Notes: generated from the letters alone by a model not told the origin. DNA of 64,000 bases from Paraburkholderia bannensis NBRC 103871 (GCF_000685015.1 NZ_BAYA01000014.1:62001-126000); one strand, 5' to 3'; counted from the stretch's first letter, positions 18,453-27,113 are shown. A program made the numbers and translations.

Positions 18453-18600
18453 GCATTCGTTTTACGAGTACCGCGGAGATTGCCCTGCGGTGCCGGAAGA
18501 GTCTGTTGCTGATGTTGCAAAGCGCCGCAAAAGCCCCATGTAGTAAGGGTTTGCGTGCGATGTTGTGTCGCATTGCATCTTATGGGGAGTATCACTTATG

Positions 18601-18609
18601 TGCTATGCT
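18601..18609 (+). promoter_or_regulatory. Possible extended -10 promoter for sucA
   Basis: TGCTATGCT is an extended -10 (TGn plus TATGCT) without a clear -35. It would start transcription near 18616, just before the structured leader. A TTGCAT at 18573-18578 is poorly spaced. Confidence 0.35.
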
Positions 18610-18630
18610 CCGCCGATGCATGATTTAGGT

Positions 18631-18735
18631 CCTTCCAAGCAGACTTGATTCGCAATCCGCTAAACGGTCAGGCCGTGGCGCGGAAGGTTGAGTAACCCGC
18701 TATTTCTCGAGAAACTCGAAGAAAGGTGAGCGTAA
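18631..18735 (+). promoter_or_regulatory. Structured sucA leader RNA (candidate sucA RNA motif)
   Basis: The leader folds into nested helices. P1 is CCTTCC (18631-18636) with GGAAGG (18682-18687). Inside P1, GATT/AATC (18647-18650/18654-18657) forms one hairpin. CGC/GCG (18658-18660/18678-18680), stacked with ACGG/CCGT (18664-18667/18673-18676), forms a second. Closer to the gene, GGTT/AACC (18686-18689/18694-18697) partly competes with P1. A bulged CGAG/CTCG hairpin lies directly before the SD (AAAGG at 18722-18726). A conserved 'sucA RNA motif' with a partly occluded SD is known from Burkholderiales in exactly this position. I match it by location and architecture, not by covariance model. 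Confidence 0.55.
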
Positions 18736-21600
18736 ATGTCGGAAACGATGAAGCAATTCCAGCTGAACTCCTATCTGTTCGGCGGCAATGCTCCGTATGT
18801 CGAAGAGCAATACGAAGCATATCTTGACAACCCTGCGTCCGTTCCGGACCAATGGCGCGAGTACTTTGACGCACTGCAAAACGTGCCGTCATCGAGTGGC
18901 TCCGCTGACAGCGATGTCGCTCACGGCCCGATCGTCGAGTCGTTTGCGCAGCGCGCAAAAGCCAATGCATTCGTCCCCAAGGGTGGCGGCGAAGATCTCG
19001 CAACGGCTCGCAAGCAGGTCTACGTTCAATCCCTGATCGGCGCATATCGCTTCCTGGGCTCGCAATGGGCCAACCTGGATCCGCTCAAGCGTCGCGAACG
19101 CCCGCCTATTCCCGAACTCGAACCTGCGTTCTACGACTTCACCGAAGCCGATATGGACCAGACGTTCAGCGCCACGAACCTGTATTTCGGTTTCGAGCGC
19201 GCGACGCTGCGCGAGATCGTCAAGGCACTGCGCGACACGTACTGCGGCACCCTCGGCGCCGAGTACATGTACATCAGCGATCCGGAGCAGAAGCGCTGGT
19301 GGAAGGAACGCCTCGAGTCGATCCGCTCGACGCCGAACTTCTCGAACGACAAGAAGAAGCACATCCTGCAGCGCCTCACGGCTGCTGAAGGTCTTGAGCG
19401 CTTCCTGCACACCAAGTACGTCGGCCAGAAGCGTTTCTCGCTCGAAGGCGGCGAATCCTTCATCGCTGCGATGGACGAAGTCGTTCGTCACGCTGGCGCG
19501 AAGGGCGTGCAGGAAATCGTCATCGGCATGGCCCACCGTGGCCGTCTGAACGTGCTCGTCAATACGCTCGGCAAGATGCCGGCTGACCTGTTCGCTGAAT
19601 TCGAAGGCAAGCACGTCGACGACCTGCCGGCTGGCGACGTGAAGTACCACAAGGGCTTCTCGTCGGACGTCGCAACCGAAGGCGGCCCGGTTCACCTGTC
19701 GCTCGCGTTCAACCCGTCGCACCTTGAAATCGTCAACCCGGTGGTCGAGGGTTCGGCGAAGGCACGTATGGATCGCCGCGGCGATGCAGAAGGCCTGCAG
19801 GTGCTGCCGGTGCAGATCCACGGCGACGCGGCCTTCGCAGGCCAGGGCGTCGTGATGGAAACGCTGAACCTCGCGCAAACGCGTGGTTACGGCACGCACG
19901 GCACGCTGCACATCGTCATCAACAACCAGATCGGCTTCACGACGTCGGATCCGCGCGATGCGCGCTCGACGCTGTACTGCACCGACGTGGTCAAGATGAT
20001 CGAAGCGCCGGTGCTGCACGTGAACGGCGACGATCCTGAAGCGGTCGTGCTGGCGATCCAGCTCGCGGTCGACTTCCGCACGCAGTTCCACAAGGATGTC
20101 GTCGTCGACATCATCTGCTTCCGCAAGCTCGGCCACAACGAGCAGGACACCCCGGCGGTCACGCAGCCGCTGATGTACAAGACGATCGCGAAGCACCCGG
20201 GCACCCGTGCGCTTTACGCAGAAAAGCTCGTGCAGCAGGGCGTCATCACGGCGGAAGACGGCGACAACTACGTCAAGGCGTACCGCGCCGCGATGGACGA
20301 AGGCCACCACACGGTCGACCCGGTGCTCTCGAACTACAAGAGCAAGTACGCGGTGGACTGGGTGCCGTTCCTGAACCGCAAGTGGACCGACGCTGCCGAC
20401 ACCGCAGTGCCGCTCGCGGAACTCAAGCGCCTCGCAGAACGCATCACGACGATCCCCGAGAACTTCAAGGTTCACCCGCTGGTCGAGCGCGTCGTCAACG
20501 ACCGCCGTGCGATGGGCAAGGGCGAAGCGAAGCTCGACTGGGGTATGGGCGAGCATCTCGCGTACGCATCGCTGGTCGCATCGGGCTACTCGGTTCGTCT
20601 GACGGGCCAGGACTCGGGCCGCGGCACGTTCACCCACCGCCACGCTGTTCTGCACGACCAGAACCGCGAGCGCTGGAACGACGGCACCTACATTCCGCTG
20701 CAAAACATCGGCGAAAACCAGGCGCAGTTCACGGTGATCGACTCGGTGCTGTCGGAAGAAGCAGTGCTGGGCTTCGAATACGGCTACTCGACGGCTGAGC
20801 CGAACACGCTCGTCGCGTGGGAAGGCCAGTTCGGCGACTTCGTCAACGGTGCGCAGGTCGTGATCGACCAGTTCATCTCGTCGGGCGAAGTGAAGTGGGG
20901 CCGCGTTTCGGGTCTCACGATGCTGCTGCCGCACGGCTACGAAGGCCAGGGTCCGGAGCACTCGTCGGCACGTATCGAGCGTTTCCTGCAGCTGTGCGCC
21001 GAGCACAACATGCAGGTCGTTCAGCCGACCACGCCGGCCCAGATCTTCCACGTGCTGCGCCGCCAGATGATCCGTCTGTTCCGCAAGCCGCTGATCATCT
21101 TCACGCCGAAGTCGCTGCTGCGTCACAAGGAAGCCGTGTCGGATCTGTCCGAACTCGCGAAGGGCTCGTTCCAGCCGGTCATCGGCGAAGTGGACGAAAC
21201 CATCGACGCGAAGAAGGTCAAGCGCGTGGTCGCCTGTTCGGGCCGCGTGTACTTCGACCTCGTCGCGCATCGCCGCGAAGCGAAGGCAAACGACGTCGCG
21301 ATCATCCGTATCGAACAGCTCTATCCGTTCGCTCACAAGCAGTTCGAAGCAGAGCTGAAGAAGTACGACAACGCGACCGAAGTGGTCTGGGTGCAGGACG
21401 AGCCGCAGAATCAAGGCCCGTGGTTCTACATCGAGCACCACCTGAAGGAAGGCATGAAGGAAGGCATGAAGCTGGCATACAGCGGTCGTCCTGCTTCGGC
21501 CTCGCCGGCTGTTGGCTACTACGCGAAGCACTACGAGCAGCAGAAGGCGCTGATCGAAGGTGCGTTCGGCCGCCTGAAGGGCGCGCAGGTCGCGAAGTAA
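18736..21600 (+). CDS. sucA: 2-oxoglutarate dehydrogenase E1 component
   Basis: The thiamine-diphosphate-dependent E1 subunit decarboxylates 2-oxoglutarate and transfers the succinyl group to the E2 lipoyl domain (TCA cycle). The 954-aa product has the N-terminal OGDH motif (N-S-Y-L-F-G-G-N-A-P-Y-V-E-x-x-Y) that anchors E1 to E2. The core begins with G-M-A-H-R-G-R-L-N-V-L. The ThDP motif runs from G-D-A-A-F-A-G-Q-G to I-N-N-Q-I-G-F, and the transketolase-like domain follows (H-R-H-A-V-L-H-D-Q, E-Y-G-Y-S). Length is normal. The ATG at 18736 has AAAGG ten bases upstream. sucB follows after 107 bp and lpdA after that, giving the full E1-E2-E3 operon. Confidence 0.97.
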   Translation: MSETMKQFQLNSYLFGGNAPYVEEQYEAYLDNPASVPDQWREYFDALQNVPSSSGSADSDVAHGPIVESFAQRAKANAFVPKGGGEDLATARKQVYVQSLIGAYRFLGSQWANLDPLKRRERPPIPELEPAFYDFTEADMDQTFSATNLYFGFERATLREIVKALRDTYCGTLGAEYMYISDPEQKRWWKERLESIRSTPNFSNDKKKHILQRLTAAEGLERFLHTKYVGQKRFSLEGGESFIAAMDEVVRHAGAKGVQEIVIGMAHRGRLNVLVNTLGKMPADLFAEFEGKHVDDLPAGDVKYHKGFSSDVATEGGPVHLSLAFNPSHLEIVNPVVEGSAKARMDRRGDAEGLQVLPVQIHGDAAFAGQGVVMETLNLAQTRGYGTHGTLHIVINNQIGFTTSDPRDARSTLYCTDVVKMIEAPVLHVNGDDPEAVVLAIQLAVDFRTQFHKDVVVDIICFRKLGHNEQDTPAVTQPLMYKTIAKHPGTRALYAEKLVQQGVITAEDGDNYVKAYRAAMDEGHHTVDPVLSNYKSKYAVDWVPFLNRKWTDAADTAVPLAELKRLAERITTIPENFKVHPLVERVVNDRRAMGKGEAKLDWGMGEHLAYASLVASGYSVRLTGQDSGRGTFTHRHAVLHDQNRERWNDGTYIPLQNIGENQAQFTVIDSVLSEEAVLGFEYGYSTAEPNTLVAWEGQFGDFVNGAQVVIDQFISSGEVKWGRVSGLTMLLPHGYEGQGPEHSSARIERFLQLCAEHNMQVVQPTTPAQIFHVLRRQMIRLFRKPLIIFTPKSLLRHKEAVSDLSELAKGSFQPVIGEVDETIDAKKVKRVVACSGRVYFDLVAHRREAKANDVAIIRIEQLYPFAHKQFEAELKKYDNATEVVWVQDEPQNQGPWFYIEHHLKEGMKEGMKLAYSGRPASASPAVGYYAKHYEQQKALIEGAFGRLKGAQVAK

Positions 21601-21620
21601 GCACATTGAGCTAATCGAAC

Positions 21621-21655
21621 CGGGAAAGCGTGCGAACGTACAGCGCGCTTTCCCG
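21621..21655 (+). repeat. Stem-loop between sucA and sucB
   Basis: A perfect 10-bp inverted repeat CGGGAAAGCG (21621-21630)/CGCTTTCCCG (21646-21655) with a 15-base loop and no T-run. It may set processing or relative stability of the sucA and sucB messages rather than terminate. Confidence 0.6.
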
Positions 21656-21707
21656 CGCTCACGTGCGCGACCCGGTTCGTACCCAGATACGTATTCAGGA
21701 ACATCAA

Positions 21708-22982
21708 ATGGCTATTGTTGAAGTCAAGGTCCCGCAGTTTTCGGAGTCGGTGTCGGAAGGCACGATGCTGCAGTGGAAGAAGAAGCCGGGCGAAGCGATC
21801 GCTCAGGACGAAGTCGTCATCGAGATCGAAACCGACAAGGTCGTGCTCGAAGTCCCCGCACCGGCAGCCGGCGTGCTGGCTGAAATCCTGATCGGCGACG
21901 GCGCAACCGTCACGAGCGACCAGGTCATCGCGAAGATCGACACGGAAGCCAAGGCTGGCGCCGCTGCAGCTCCCGCAGCCGCTGCCGCTCCGGCCGCAGC
22001 GCCCGCCGCTGCACCGGCAGCTGCTCCGGCCGCTGCTGCTGCATCGACGTCGAGCAGCAACATCGCATCGCCGGCAGCGACCAAGCTGATGGCAGAGAAG
22101 GGTCTGGCAGGCGGCGACGTCGCCGGCACGGGCCGCGACGGCCGCATCACCAAGCAGGACGTGCTCGGCGCAGGCGCACCGAAGGCGGCTCCCGCAGCGG
22201 CACCGGCTGCTCGCCCGGCTGCTGGCAAGCCCGCGCTGCCGCAAGTCAACGCACCGGCATCGGCTGCGAACTGGCTCAACGACCGTCCGGAACAGCGCGT
22301 GCCGATGTCGCGTCTGCGTGCGCGTATCGCCGAGCGTCTGCTTGAGTCGCAGCAAACCAACGCCATCCTCACGACGTTCAACGAAGTGAACATGGCGCCG
22401 GTCATGGACCTGCGTAACAAGTACAAGGACAAGTTCGAGAAGGAACATGGCGTGAAGCTCGGCTTCATGTCGTTCTTCGTGAAGGCGGCTGTTCACGCGC
22501 TGAAGAAGTTCCCGCTCGTCAACGCGTCGATCGACGGCAACGACATCGTCTACCACGGCTACTTCGACATCGGTATCGCTGTCGGCTCGCCGCGCGGCCT
22601 GGTGGTGCCCATCCTGCGCAACGCAGACCAGATGAGCCTCGCCGACATCGAGAAGAAGATCGCCGAATTCGGCCAGAAGGCCAAGGACGGCAAGCTGTCG
22701 ATCGAAGAAATGACGGGCGGTACGTTCTCGATCTCGAACGGCGGCGTGTTCGGCTCGATGCTGTCGACCCCGATCATCAACCCGCCGCAGTCGGCGATCC
22801 TGGGCGTGCACGCGACCAAGGAACGCGCAGTGGTGGAGAACGGCCAGATCGTGATTCGCCCGATGAACTACCTCGCGATGTCGTACGACCACCGCATCAT
22901 CGACGGCCGCGAAGCCGTCCTGTCGCTGGTCGCAATGAAGGACGCGCTGGAAGATCCGGCTCGCCTGCTGCTCGACCTGTAA
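21708..22982 (+). CDS. sucB: 2-oxoglutarate dehydrogenase E2, dihydrolipoyl succinyltransferase
   Basis: E2 forms the core of the complex and moves the succinyl group from lipoate to CoA. The 424-aa product has one lipoyl domain (1-~77) with the lipoylated Lys44 in E-T-D-K-V-V-L-E-V, then an Ala/Pro-rich swinging linker (~80-115). A peripheral-subunit-binding domain (~125-160, S-P-A-A-T-K-L-M-A-E-K) precedes the acyltransferase domain with the catalytic Y-D-H-R-I-I-D-G-R-E motif. An in-frame GTG exists at 21630, but the ATG at 21708 with AGGA eight bases upstream starts exactly where lipoyl homology begins. Between sucA and lpdA in one operon. Confidence 0.96.
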   Translation: MAIVEVKVPQFSESVSEGTMLQWKKKPGEAIAQDEVVIEIETDKVVLEVPAPAAGVLAEILIGDGATVTSDQVIAKIDTEAKAGAAAAPAAAAAPAAAPAAAPAAAPAAAAASTSSSNIASPAATKLMAEKGLAGGDVAGTGRDGRITKQDVLGAGAPKAAPAAAPAARPAAGKPALPQVNAPASAANWLNDRPEQRVPMSRLRARIAERLLESQQTNAILTTFNEVNMAPVMDLRNKYKDKFEKEHGVKLGFMSFFVKAAVHALKKFPLVNASIDGNDIVYHGYFDIGIAVGSPRGLVVPILRNADQMSLADIEKKIAEFGQKAKDGKLSIEEMTGGTFSISNGGVFGSMLSTPIINPPQSAILGVHATKERAVVENGQIVIRPMNYLAMSYDHRIIDGREAVLSLVAMKDALEDPARLLLDL

Positions 22983-23106
22983 TTCGCGATGTAGCGCGAG
23001 TGGGGCTCACGTCCCGCTCGCGCGTCCAGTCTCACACTGAGCGACGCGCGCGCAGCTTCCGGAAGCCGGAGCCCGCGCGCCGCGCTCACGTATCGAAAGG
23101 ATGACC

Positions 23107-24537
23107 ATGTCCAAAGAATTTGACGTCGTCGTGATCGGCGCAGGCCCCGGCGGCTATATCGCGGCGATCCGCGCGGCTCAGCTCGGCAAGTCGGTTGCCT
23201 GTATCGAAAAGTGGAAGAACCCGGCCGGCACGCTGAAGCTCGGCGGCACCTGCCTGAACGTCGGCTGCATCCCGTCGAAGGCGCTGCTCGCTTCGTCGGA
23301 AGAGTTCGAGAACGCCCAGCACCACCTGGTCGACCACGGCATCAGCGTGGGCGACGTGAGCATCGACGTGTCGAAGATGCTCGGCCGCAAGGAAGCCATC
23401 GTCGAGAAGATGACGAAGGGCATCGAATTCCTGTTCCGCAAGAACAAGATCACGTGGCTCAAGGGCCACGGCAAGTTCACCGGCAAGAACGACGCTGGCG
23501 TGCAGATCGAAGTCTCGGGCGAAGGCGAAACCGAAGTCGTGACGGCGAAGAACGTCATCATCGCCACGGGTTCGAAGGCTCGCCATCTGCCGGGCATGCC
23601 GGTCGACAACAAGATCATCGCCGACAACGAAGGCGCGCTCTCGTTCGACTCGGTGCCGAAGAAGCTGGCCGTGATCGGCGCAGGCGTGATCGGCCTGGAA
23701 CTGGGTTCGGTGTGGCGCCGTCTGGGCGCGGAAGTGACCGTGCTCGAAGCGCTGCCGGAATTCCTCGGCGCCGCTGACCAGGCGCTCTCGAAGGAAGCTG
23801 CGAAGCTCTTCAAGAAGCAGGGTCTGGACATTCACGTCGGCGTGAAGGTGGGCGAAGTCAAGGCCACCGACAAGAACGTCACGATCAACTACACGGACAA
23901 GGACGGCAACGCGCAGGTGCTCGAAGCCGACCGCCTGATCGTGTCGGTTGGCCGCGTGCCGAACACCGATAACCTCGGTCTCGAAGCCATCGGCCTGAAG
24001 ACCAACGAGCGTGGCTTCATCGACATCGACGACCACTGCGCAACGGCAGTGCCGAACGTGTACGCGATCGGCGACGTGGTGCGTGGCCCGATGCTCGCGC
24101 ACAAGGCCGAAGACGAAGGCGTGCTGGTTGCCGAAATCATCGACGGCCAGAAGCCGCACATCGACTACAACTGCATTCCGTGGGTGATCTACACCGAACC
24201 GGAAATCGCATGGGTCGGCAAGACGGAACAGCAGCTCAAGGCCGAAGGCCGCGAGATCAAGACGGGCCAGTTCCCGTTCATGGCCAACGGCCGCGCGCTG
24301 GGCATCAACAAGGCCGATGGCTTTGTGAAGATGATCGCCGACGCGAAGACCGACGAGCTGCTCGGCGTGCACATCATCTCGGCGAACGCATCGGATCTGA
24401 TCGCGGAAGCCGTGGTGGCGATGGAATTCAAGGCTGCCGCCGAAGACCTCGGCCGCATCTGCCATCCGCACCCGTCGCTGTCCGAAGTCATGCGCGAAGC
24501 GGCACTCGCTACCGACAAGCGCGCGCTCAATATGTAA
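23107..24537 (+). CDS. lpdA: Dihydrolipoyl dehydrogenase (E3)
   Basis: A flavoprotein that reoxidises dihydrolipoamide with NAD+, serving the 2-oxoglutarate dehydrogenase complex. The 476-aa product has the FAD motif V-I-G-A-G-P-G-G-Y, the redox disulfide G-G-T-C-L-N-V-G-C-I-P-S-K (Cys49/Cys54), the NAD motif G-A-G-V-I-G-L-E-L-G, a second FAD motif A-I-G-D-V-V-R-G-P-M-L-A-H, and the C-terminal catalytic H-P-H-P-S-L-S-E. Two ATGs compete: the one at 23101 touches the SD GAAAGG (23095-23100) with no spacer. The one at 23107 has a correct six-base spacing, so I chose it. The 124-bp gap after sucB holds GC-rich dyads but no clear promoter. Confidence 0.96.
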   Translation: MSKEFDVVVIGAGPGGYIAAIRAAQLGKSVACIEKWKNPAGTLKLGGTCLNVGCIPSKALLASSEEFENAQHHLVDHGISVGDVSIDVSKMLGRKEAIVEKMTKGIEFLFRKNKITWLKGHGKFTGKNDAGVQIEVSGEGETEVVTAKNVIIATGSKARHLPGMPVDNKIIADNEGALSFDSVPKKLAVIGAGVIGLELGSVWRRLGAEVTVLEALPEFLGAADQALSKEAAKLFKKQGLDIHVGVKVGEVKATDKNVTINYTDKDGNAQVLEADRLIVSVGRVPNTDNLGLEAIGLKTNERGFIDIDDHCATAVPNVYAIGDVVRGPMLAHKAEDEGVLVAEIIDGQKPHIDYNCIPWVIYTEPEIAWVGKTEQQLKAEGREIKTGQFPFMANGRALGINKADGFVKMIADAKTDELLGVHIISANASDLIAEAVVAMEFKAAAEDLGRICHPHPSLSEVMREAALATDKRALNM

Positions 24538-24615
24538 TGCATGAGGGCAGGGCGGCGGTGCAGTGAAGGCCGCGCCCGGCCTGACATACCTTGCGGTAGT
24601 TGCATCACGTACAGA

Positions 24616-24646
24616 GGCGGACGGGTTCGAAACCCGCTCCGCCTTT
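24616..24646 (+). terminator. Hairpin after lpdA (weak terminator)
   Basis: GGCGGA (24616-24621) pairs with TCCGCC (24638-24643). Inside, CGGGTT/AACCCG (24622-24627/24631-24636) pairs with one unpaired C. Only three T's follow, so termination is probably partial and zapE may be read through. Confidence 0.55.
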
Positions 24647-24666
24647 ACTCATTTGTGGCCCACGAA

Positions 24667-25764
24667 ATGAACGTCACCGAATACTACGAATCAGAACTGC
24701 AGAAACGGGGATACAAGCCGGATGCGGCGCAACGCGTCGCCATCGATCGACTGCAGCGCTGCTATGACGAGTGGGTCGAGTACAAATCGCGTCGCTCGAA
24801 CGCGTTCTGGAAGCTGATCAATCGCCCCGACCTGCCGCGTGGCGTGTACATGTGGGGGGGCGTCGGGCGCGGCAAGAGCTTCCTGATGGACAGCTTCTAT
24901 GCGGTCGTGCCGGTGCAGCGCAAGACGCGTCTGCATTTCCACGAATTCATGCGCGAAGTGCATCGCGAACTCGAAGAACTGAAGGGCCAGGCCGATCCGC
25001 TCGACGAACTCGCGCGTCGCATCGCCAAACGCTATCGCCTGATCTGTTTCGACGAATTCCACGTCTCCGATATCGCGGACGCGATGATTCTGTATCGCCT
25101 GCTTGACCGCCTGTTCTCCAACGGCGTGCAGTTCGTGATGACCTCCAACTACGATCCCGATCTGCTCTATCCGGACGGCCTGCATCGCGACCGCATGTTG
25201 CCCGCGATCGCGCTCATCAAGGAAAAGCTCGATGTCCTGAACGTCGATGCCGGAGTCGACTATCGCCAGCGCACGCTCGCGCAGGTCGAGGTCTATCACA
25301 CGCCGCTGGGCGCGGCGGCGGACAAGGCGCTGCGCCACTCGTTCGCGGAGCTGGCCGCGGTGCCCGACGAAAGCCCGCTGCTGCGCATCGAAAAGCGCGA
25401 GCTCAAGGCATTGCGCAAGGCTGACGGGGTGGTGTGGTTCGACTTCGCCACGCTGTGCGGCGGCCCGCGCTCGCAGAACGACTACCTCGAACTGGCGAGC
25501 CGCTTCCATGCGGTGATTCTGTCGGACGTGCCACAGATGACGCCGCGCATGGCCTCCGAGGCGCGCCGCTTCACCTGGCTCATCGACGTGTTCTACGACC
25601 ACAAGGTCAAGCTGCTGATGTCGGCGGCGGTGCCGCCCGAGGATCTCTATCCTGAAGGGCCGATGGCCAACGAATTCACGCGCACGGTCTCGCGTATCGT
25701 CGAAATGCAATCGAAAGAGTACCTGGAAACGCCGCGTCGTATCGTCGACACGACGCTGACCTGA
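24667..25764 (+). CDS. zapE: Cell division protein ZapE (AFG1-like ATPase)
   Basis: ZapE is an ATPase that joins the division ring late and affects Z-ring stability under low oxygen or heat; the mitochondrial relative is AFG1/LACE1. The 365-aa product has Walker A G-G-V-G-R-G-K-S (64-71), then the family signature F-H-E-F-M-R-E-V-H. Walker B L-I-C-F-D-E-F-H-V-S-D-I-A-D-A-M, a sensor-1 T-S-N-Y and the arginine-rich Y-P-D-G-L-H-R-D-R-M complete the set. Length equals the family norm. The open frame reaches 24541, but homology begins at the ATG at 24667. Placement after the sucAB-lpdA operon is the usual Burkholderia order. Confidence 0.93.
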   Translation: MNVTEYYESELQKRGYKPDAAQRVAIDRLQRCYDEWVEYKSRRSNAFWKLINRPDLPRGVYMWGGVGRGKSFLMDSFYAVVPVQRKTRLHFHEFMREVHRELEELKGQADPLDELARRIAKRYRLICFDEFHVSDIADAMILYRLLDRLFSNGVQFVMTSNYDPDLLYPDGLHRDRMLPAIALIKEKLDVLNVDAGVDYRQRTLAQVEVYHTPLGAAADKALRHSFAELAAVPDESPLLRIEKRELKALRKADGVVWFDFATLCGGPRSQNDYLELASRFHAVILSDVPQMTPRMASEARRFTWLIDVFYDHKVKLLMSAAVPPEDLYPEGPMANEFTRTVSRIVEMQSKEYLETPRRIVDTTLT

Positions 25765-25907
25765 GTCGTTCGGAGCGGGGGCGCAATGTCCCCGTCATCG
25801 CGAAATAGACGTCGAATCGTTTTTTCAAGATTCGGACTCGTCTGATATGGGCCGCCGGGTCAAGTCGATATCTTTTGTCAGGATCGTTTCCGACAAAGGA
25901 GTAGACC

Positions 25908-26363
25908 ATGACCCCCCATCGCGATATTACCGAGGAAGAATGGCAGCGCGTCATGCCGCTGCTGCCCGAGTTGCGTCCGCGCTCGGAAATGCGCGGGCGT
26001 CCGCTTGCCAATACCCGCTCGGTGCTCAACGGCGTCCTGTGGGTCATGTATAGCGGCGCCACCTGGTCGGCCATGCCGCGCCGCTATCCCTCGTATCAAA
26101 CCTGTCATCGGCGCTTCAAGGCGTGGCACGATGACGGCGTGCTCAAGCGCGTGATGGCCGAGCTGTTCGGCGAAGAGGGCGTCGTGCTGTGCGACACGAT
26201 CGAGGCCCGTATGCGCAAGCATCTGAGCCGCGCGGAAAAAGCCGCCGCGCGCGTGCAGGAAGGCCTGCAGGCCGCGCCGCGTAATTCGCCGTTCAGTCCT
26301 GCCGTGGCGCAAGGCGTGTCGCCTTCGCTGGGTTATCGATCGGTGTATCGGCATACGGCGTGA
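25908..26363 (+). CDS. DUF4096 transposase-domain protein, probably domesticated
   Basis: Residues 1-~80 match the N-terminal domain of IS5-group transposases (DUF4096: W-x-x-x-x-P-L-L-P, G-R-P, R-x-V-L-N-G-V-L-W-V-M-Y-S-G-A-T-W, Y-P-S-Y-Q-T-C-H-R-R-F-K-A-W). The DDE catalytic domain is absent. Residues 80-151 are unrelated, basic and partly low-complexity. The 151-aa frame is intact with a strong SD (AAGGAG seven bases before the ATG), and the gene sits between zapE and its own terminator. No terminal inverted repeats or target duplications are visible. A dyad TTTGTC-N12-GACAAA (25874-25879/25892-25897) overlaps the SD. I infer a DNA-binding protein derived from a transposase rather than an active element; a decaying IS remnant is the alternative. 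Confidence 0.7.
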   Translation: MTPHRDITEEEWQRVMPLLPELRPRSEMRGRPLANTRSVLNGVLWVMYSGATWSAMPRRYPSYQTCHRRFKAWHDDGVLKRVMAELFGEEGVVLCDTIEARMRKHLSRAEKAAARVQEGLQAAPRNSPFSPAVAQGVSPSLGYRSVYRHTA

Positions 26364-26400
26364 ATACGGCATGACCACGCTATAACGTCGCGCACCAATA

Positions 26401-26441
26401 AGCAAAGAGGCCGCCTTGCAACAAGGCGGCCTCTTTGCTTT
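26401..26441. terminator. Bidirectional terminator hairpin
   Basis: A perfect 18-bp stem (26401-26418 with 26422-26439; core AGGCCGCCTTG/CAAGGCGGCCT) with a CAA loop lies between the DUF4096 gene (+) and the DUF2147 gene (-). Its flanks are modestly T-rich on both strands. Confidence 0.82.
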
Positions 26442-26468
26442 CGGGGTGTTAAATCGTTGTCCGAATCA

Positions 26469-26942
26469 TTATTGCTGGCGCACCCAGGTCTGCGAGCGCC
26501 CCAGCAGCGAGATGCCCATATAACCGCGCACGACCAGCTTCTGGCCGCCGTCTTCGGTGTGCATCTTGCAGCGATAGATCTTGCCGTTTTCCGGATCGAG
26601 GATGTTGCCGTCGTCCCATTCGTTGCCGGTCTTCTTCATGCCGTCGATGATCGTCATGCCAAGGATCAACTGATCCTTGCGCGAATCCGTGCAGGCGGTG
26701 CAACGGCGATCGGGCTGGTCGTTCGCACCCAGCCCCTTGATGACCTTGCCGGAGAGCGCGCCGCTGCCGTCGTCGCTGATCTGCACGAGCGCCTTCGGCT
26801 GGCCCGTGTGATCGTCGATGGTCTGCCACACGCCCACGGGCGAATTCGTTTGCGCGTGCGCGGCCACGACCGCGCCGAGCAGTGCGCCCGCGAGCGCGAT
26901 TTGACGTGCCGCGCGCTTGAATGTCGGGTTGAATGCTTTCAT
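26469..26942 (-). CDS. DUF2147 secreted protein
   Basis: A 157-aa exported protein of the DUF2147 family (lipocalin-like fold suggested for relatives; function not established). It has a Sec signal peptide with cleavage probably after A-A-H-A (residue 30). The family features follow: P-V-G-V-W-Q-T-I-D-D, the cysteine pair R-C-T-A-C-T-D, M-T-I-I-D-G-M-K-K, the D-P-E-N-G-K-I-Y-R-C-K-M block, and L-V-V-R-G-Y-M-G-I-S-L-L-G-R-S-Q-T-W at the end. SD GGAGGA sits six bases before the start. Periplasmic location is inferred from the signal. It lies 200 bp downstream of the TpsB gene on the same strand, with a hairpin between, so it is probably a separate unit. Confidence 0.88.
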   Translation of the reverse strand: MKAFNPTFKRAARQIALAGALLGAVVAAHAQTNSPVGVWQTIDDHTGQPKALVQISDDGSGALSGKVIKGLGANDQPDRRCTACTDSRKDQLILGMTIIDGMKKTGNEWDDGNILDPENGKIYRCKMHTEDGGQKLVVRGYMGISLLGRSQTWVRQQ

Positions 26943-27077
26943 CTGTCTTCCTCCACTGATGTTTATCTATGTGTGATGAACCGCTTCGCGCCGTGCCTTC
27001 CAGCTACTGCTGCGCACGACGGTCAGGGCAGGATACGCGAAAGCGCCGCGCGCGTTTGCGAGGAGAAACTCTAGTCG

Positions 27078-27113
27078 GCGGGCACGGCCGCGCACCGCAC
27101 GGCGCGTGCCCGC
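27078..27113 (-). terminator. Stem-loop downstream of the TpsB gene
   Basis: GCGGGCACG (27078-27086) pairs with CGTGCCCGC (27105-27113), 30 bp beyond the TpsB stop. T's after it on the minus strand are few, so a processing or Rho-assisted end is also possible. Confidence 0.4.

Noticed and set aside
24615..24646. tRNA gene
   Set aside because: Only acceptor-like and T-arm-like helices are present; no D arm or anticodon arm, so it cannot be a tRNA.
25800..26441. Complete insertion sequence
   Set aside because: No terminal inverted repeats, no target-site duplication and no catalytic domain. The 18-bp dyad at 26401-26439 is a terminator between convergent genes, not an IS end pair.
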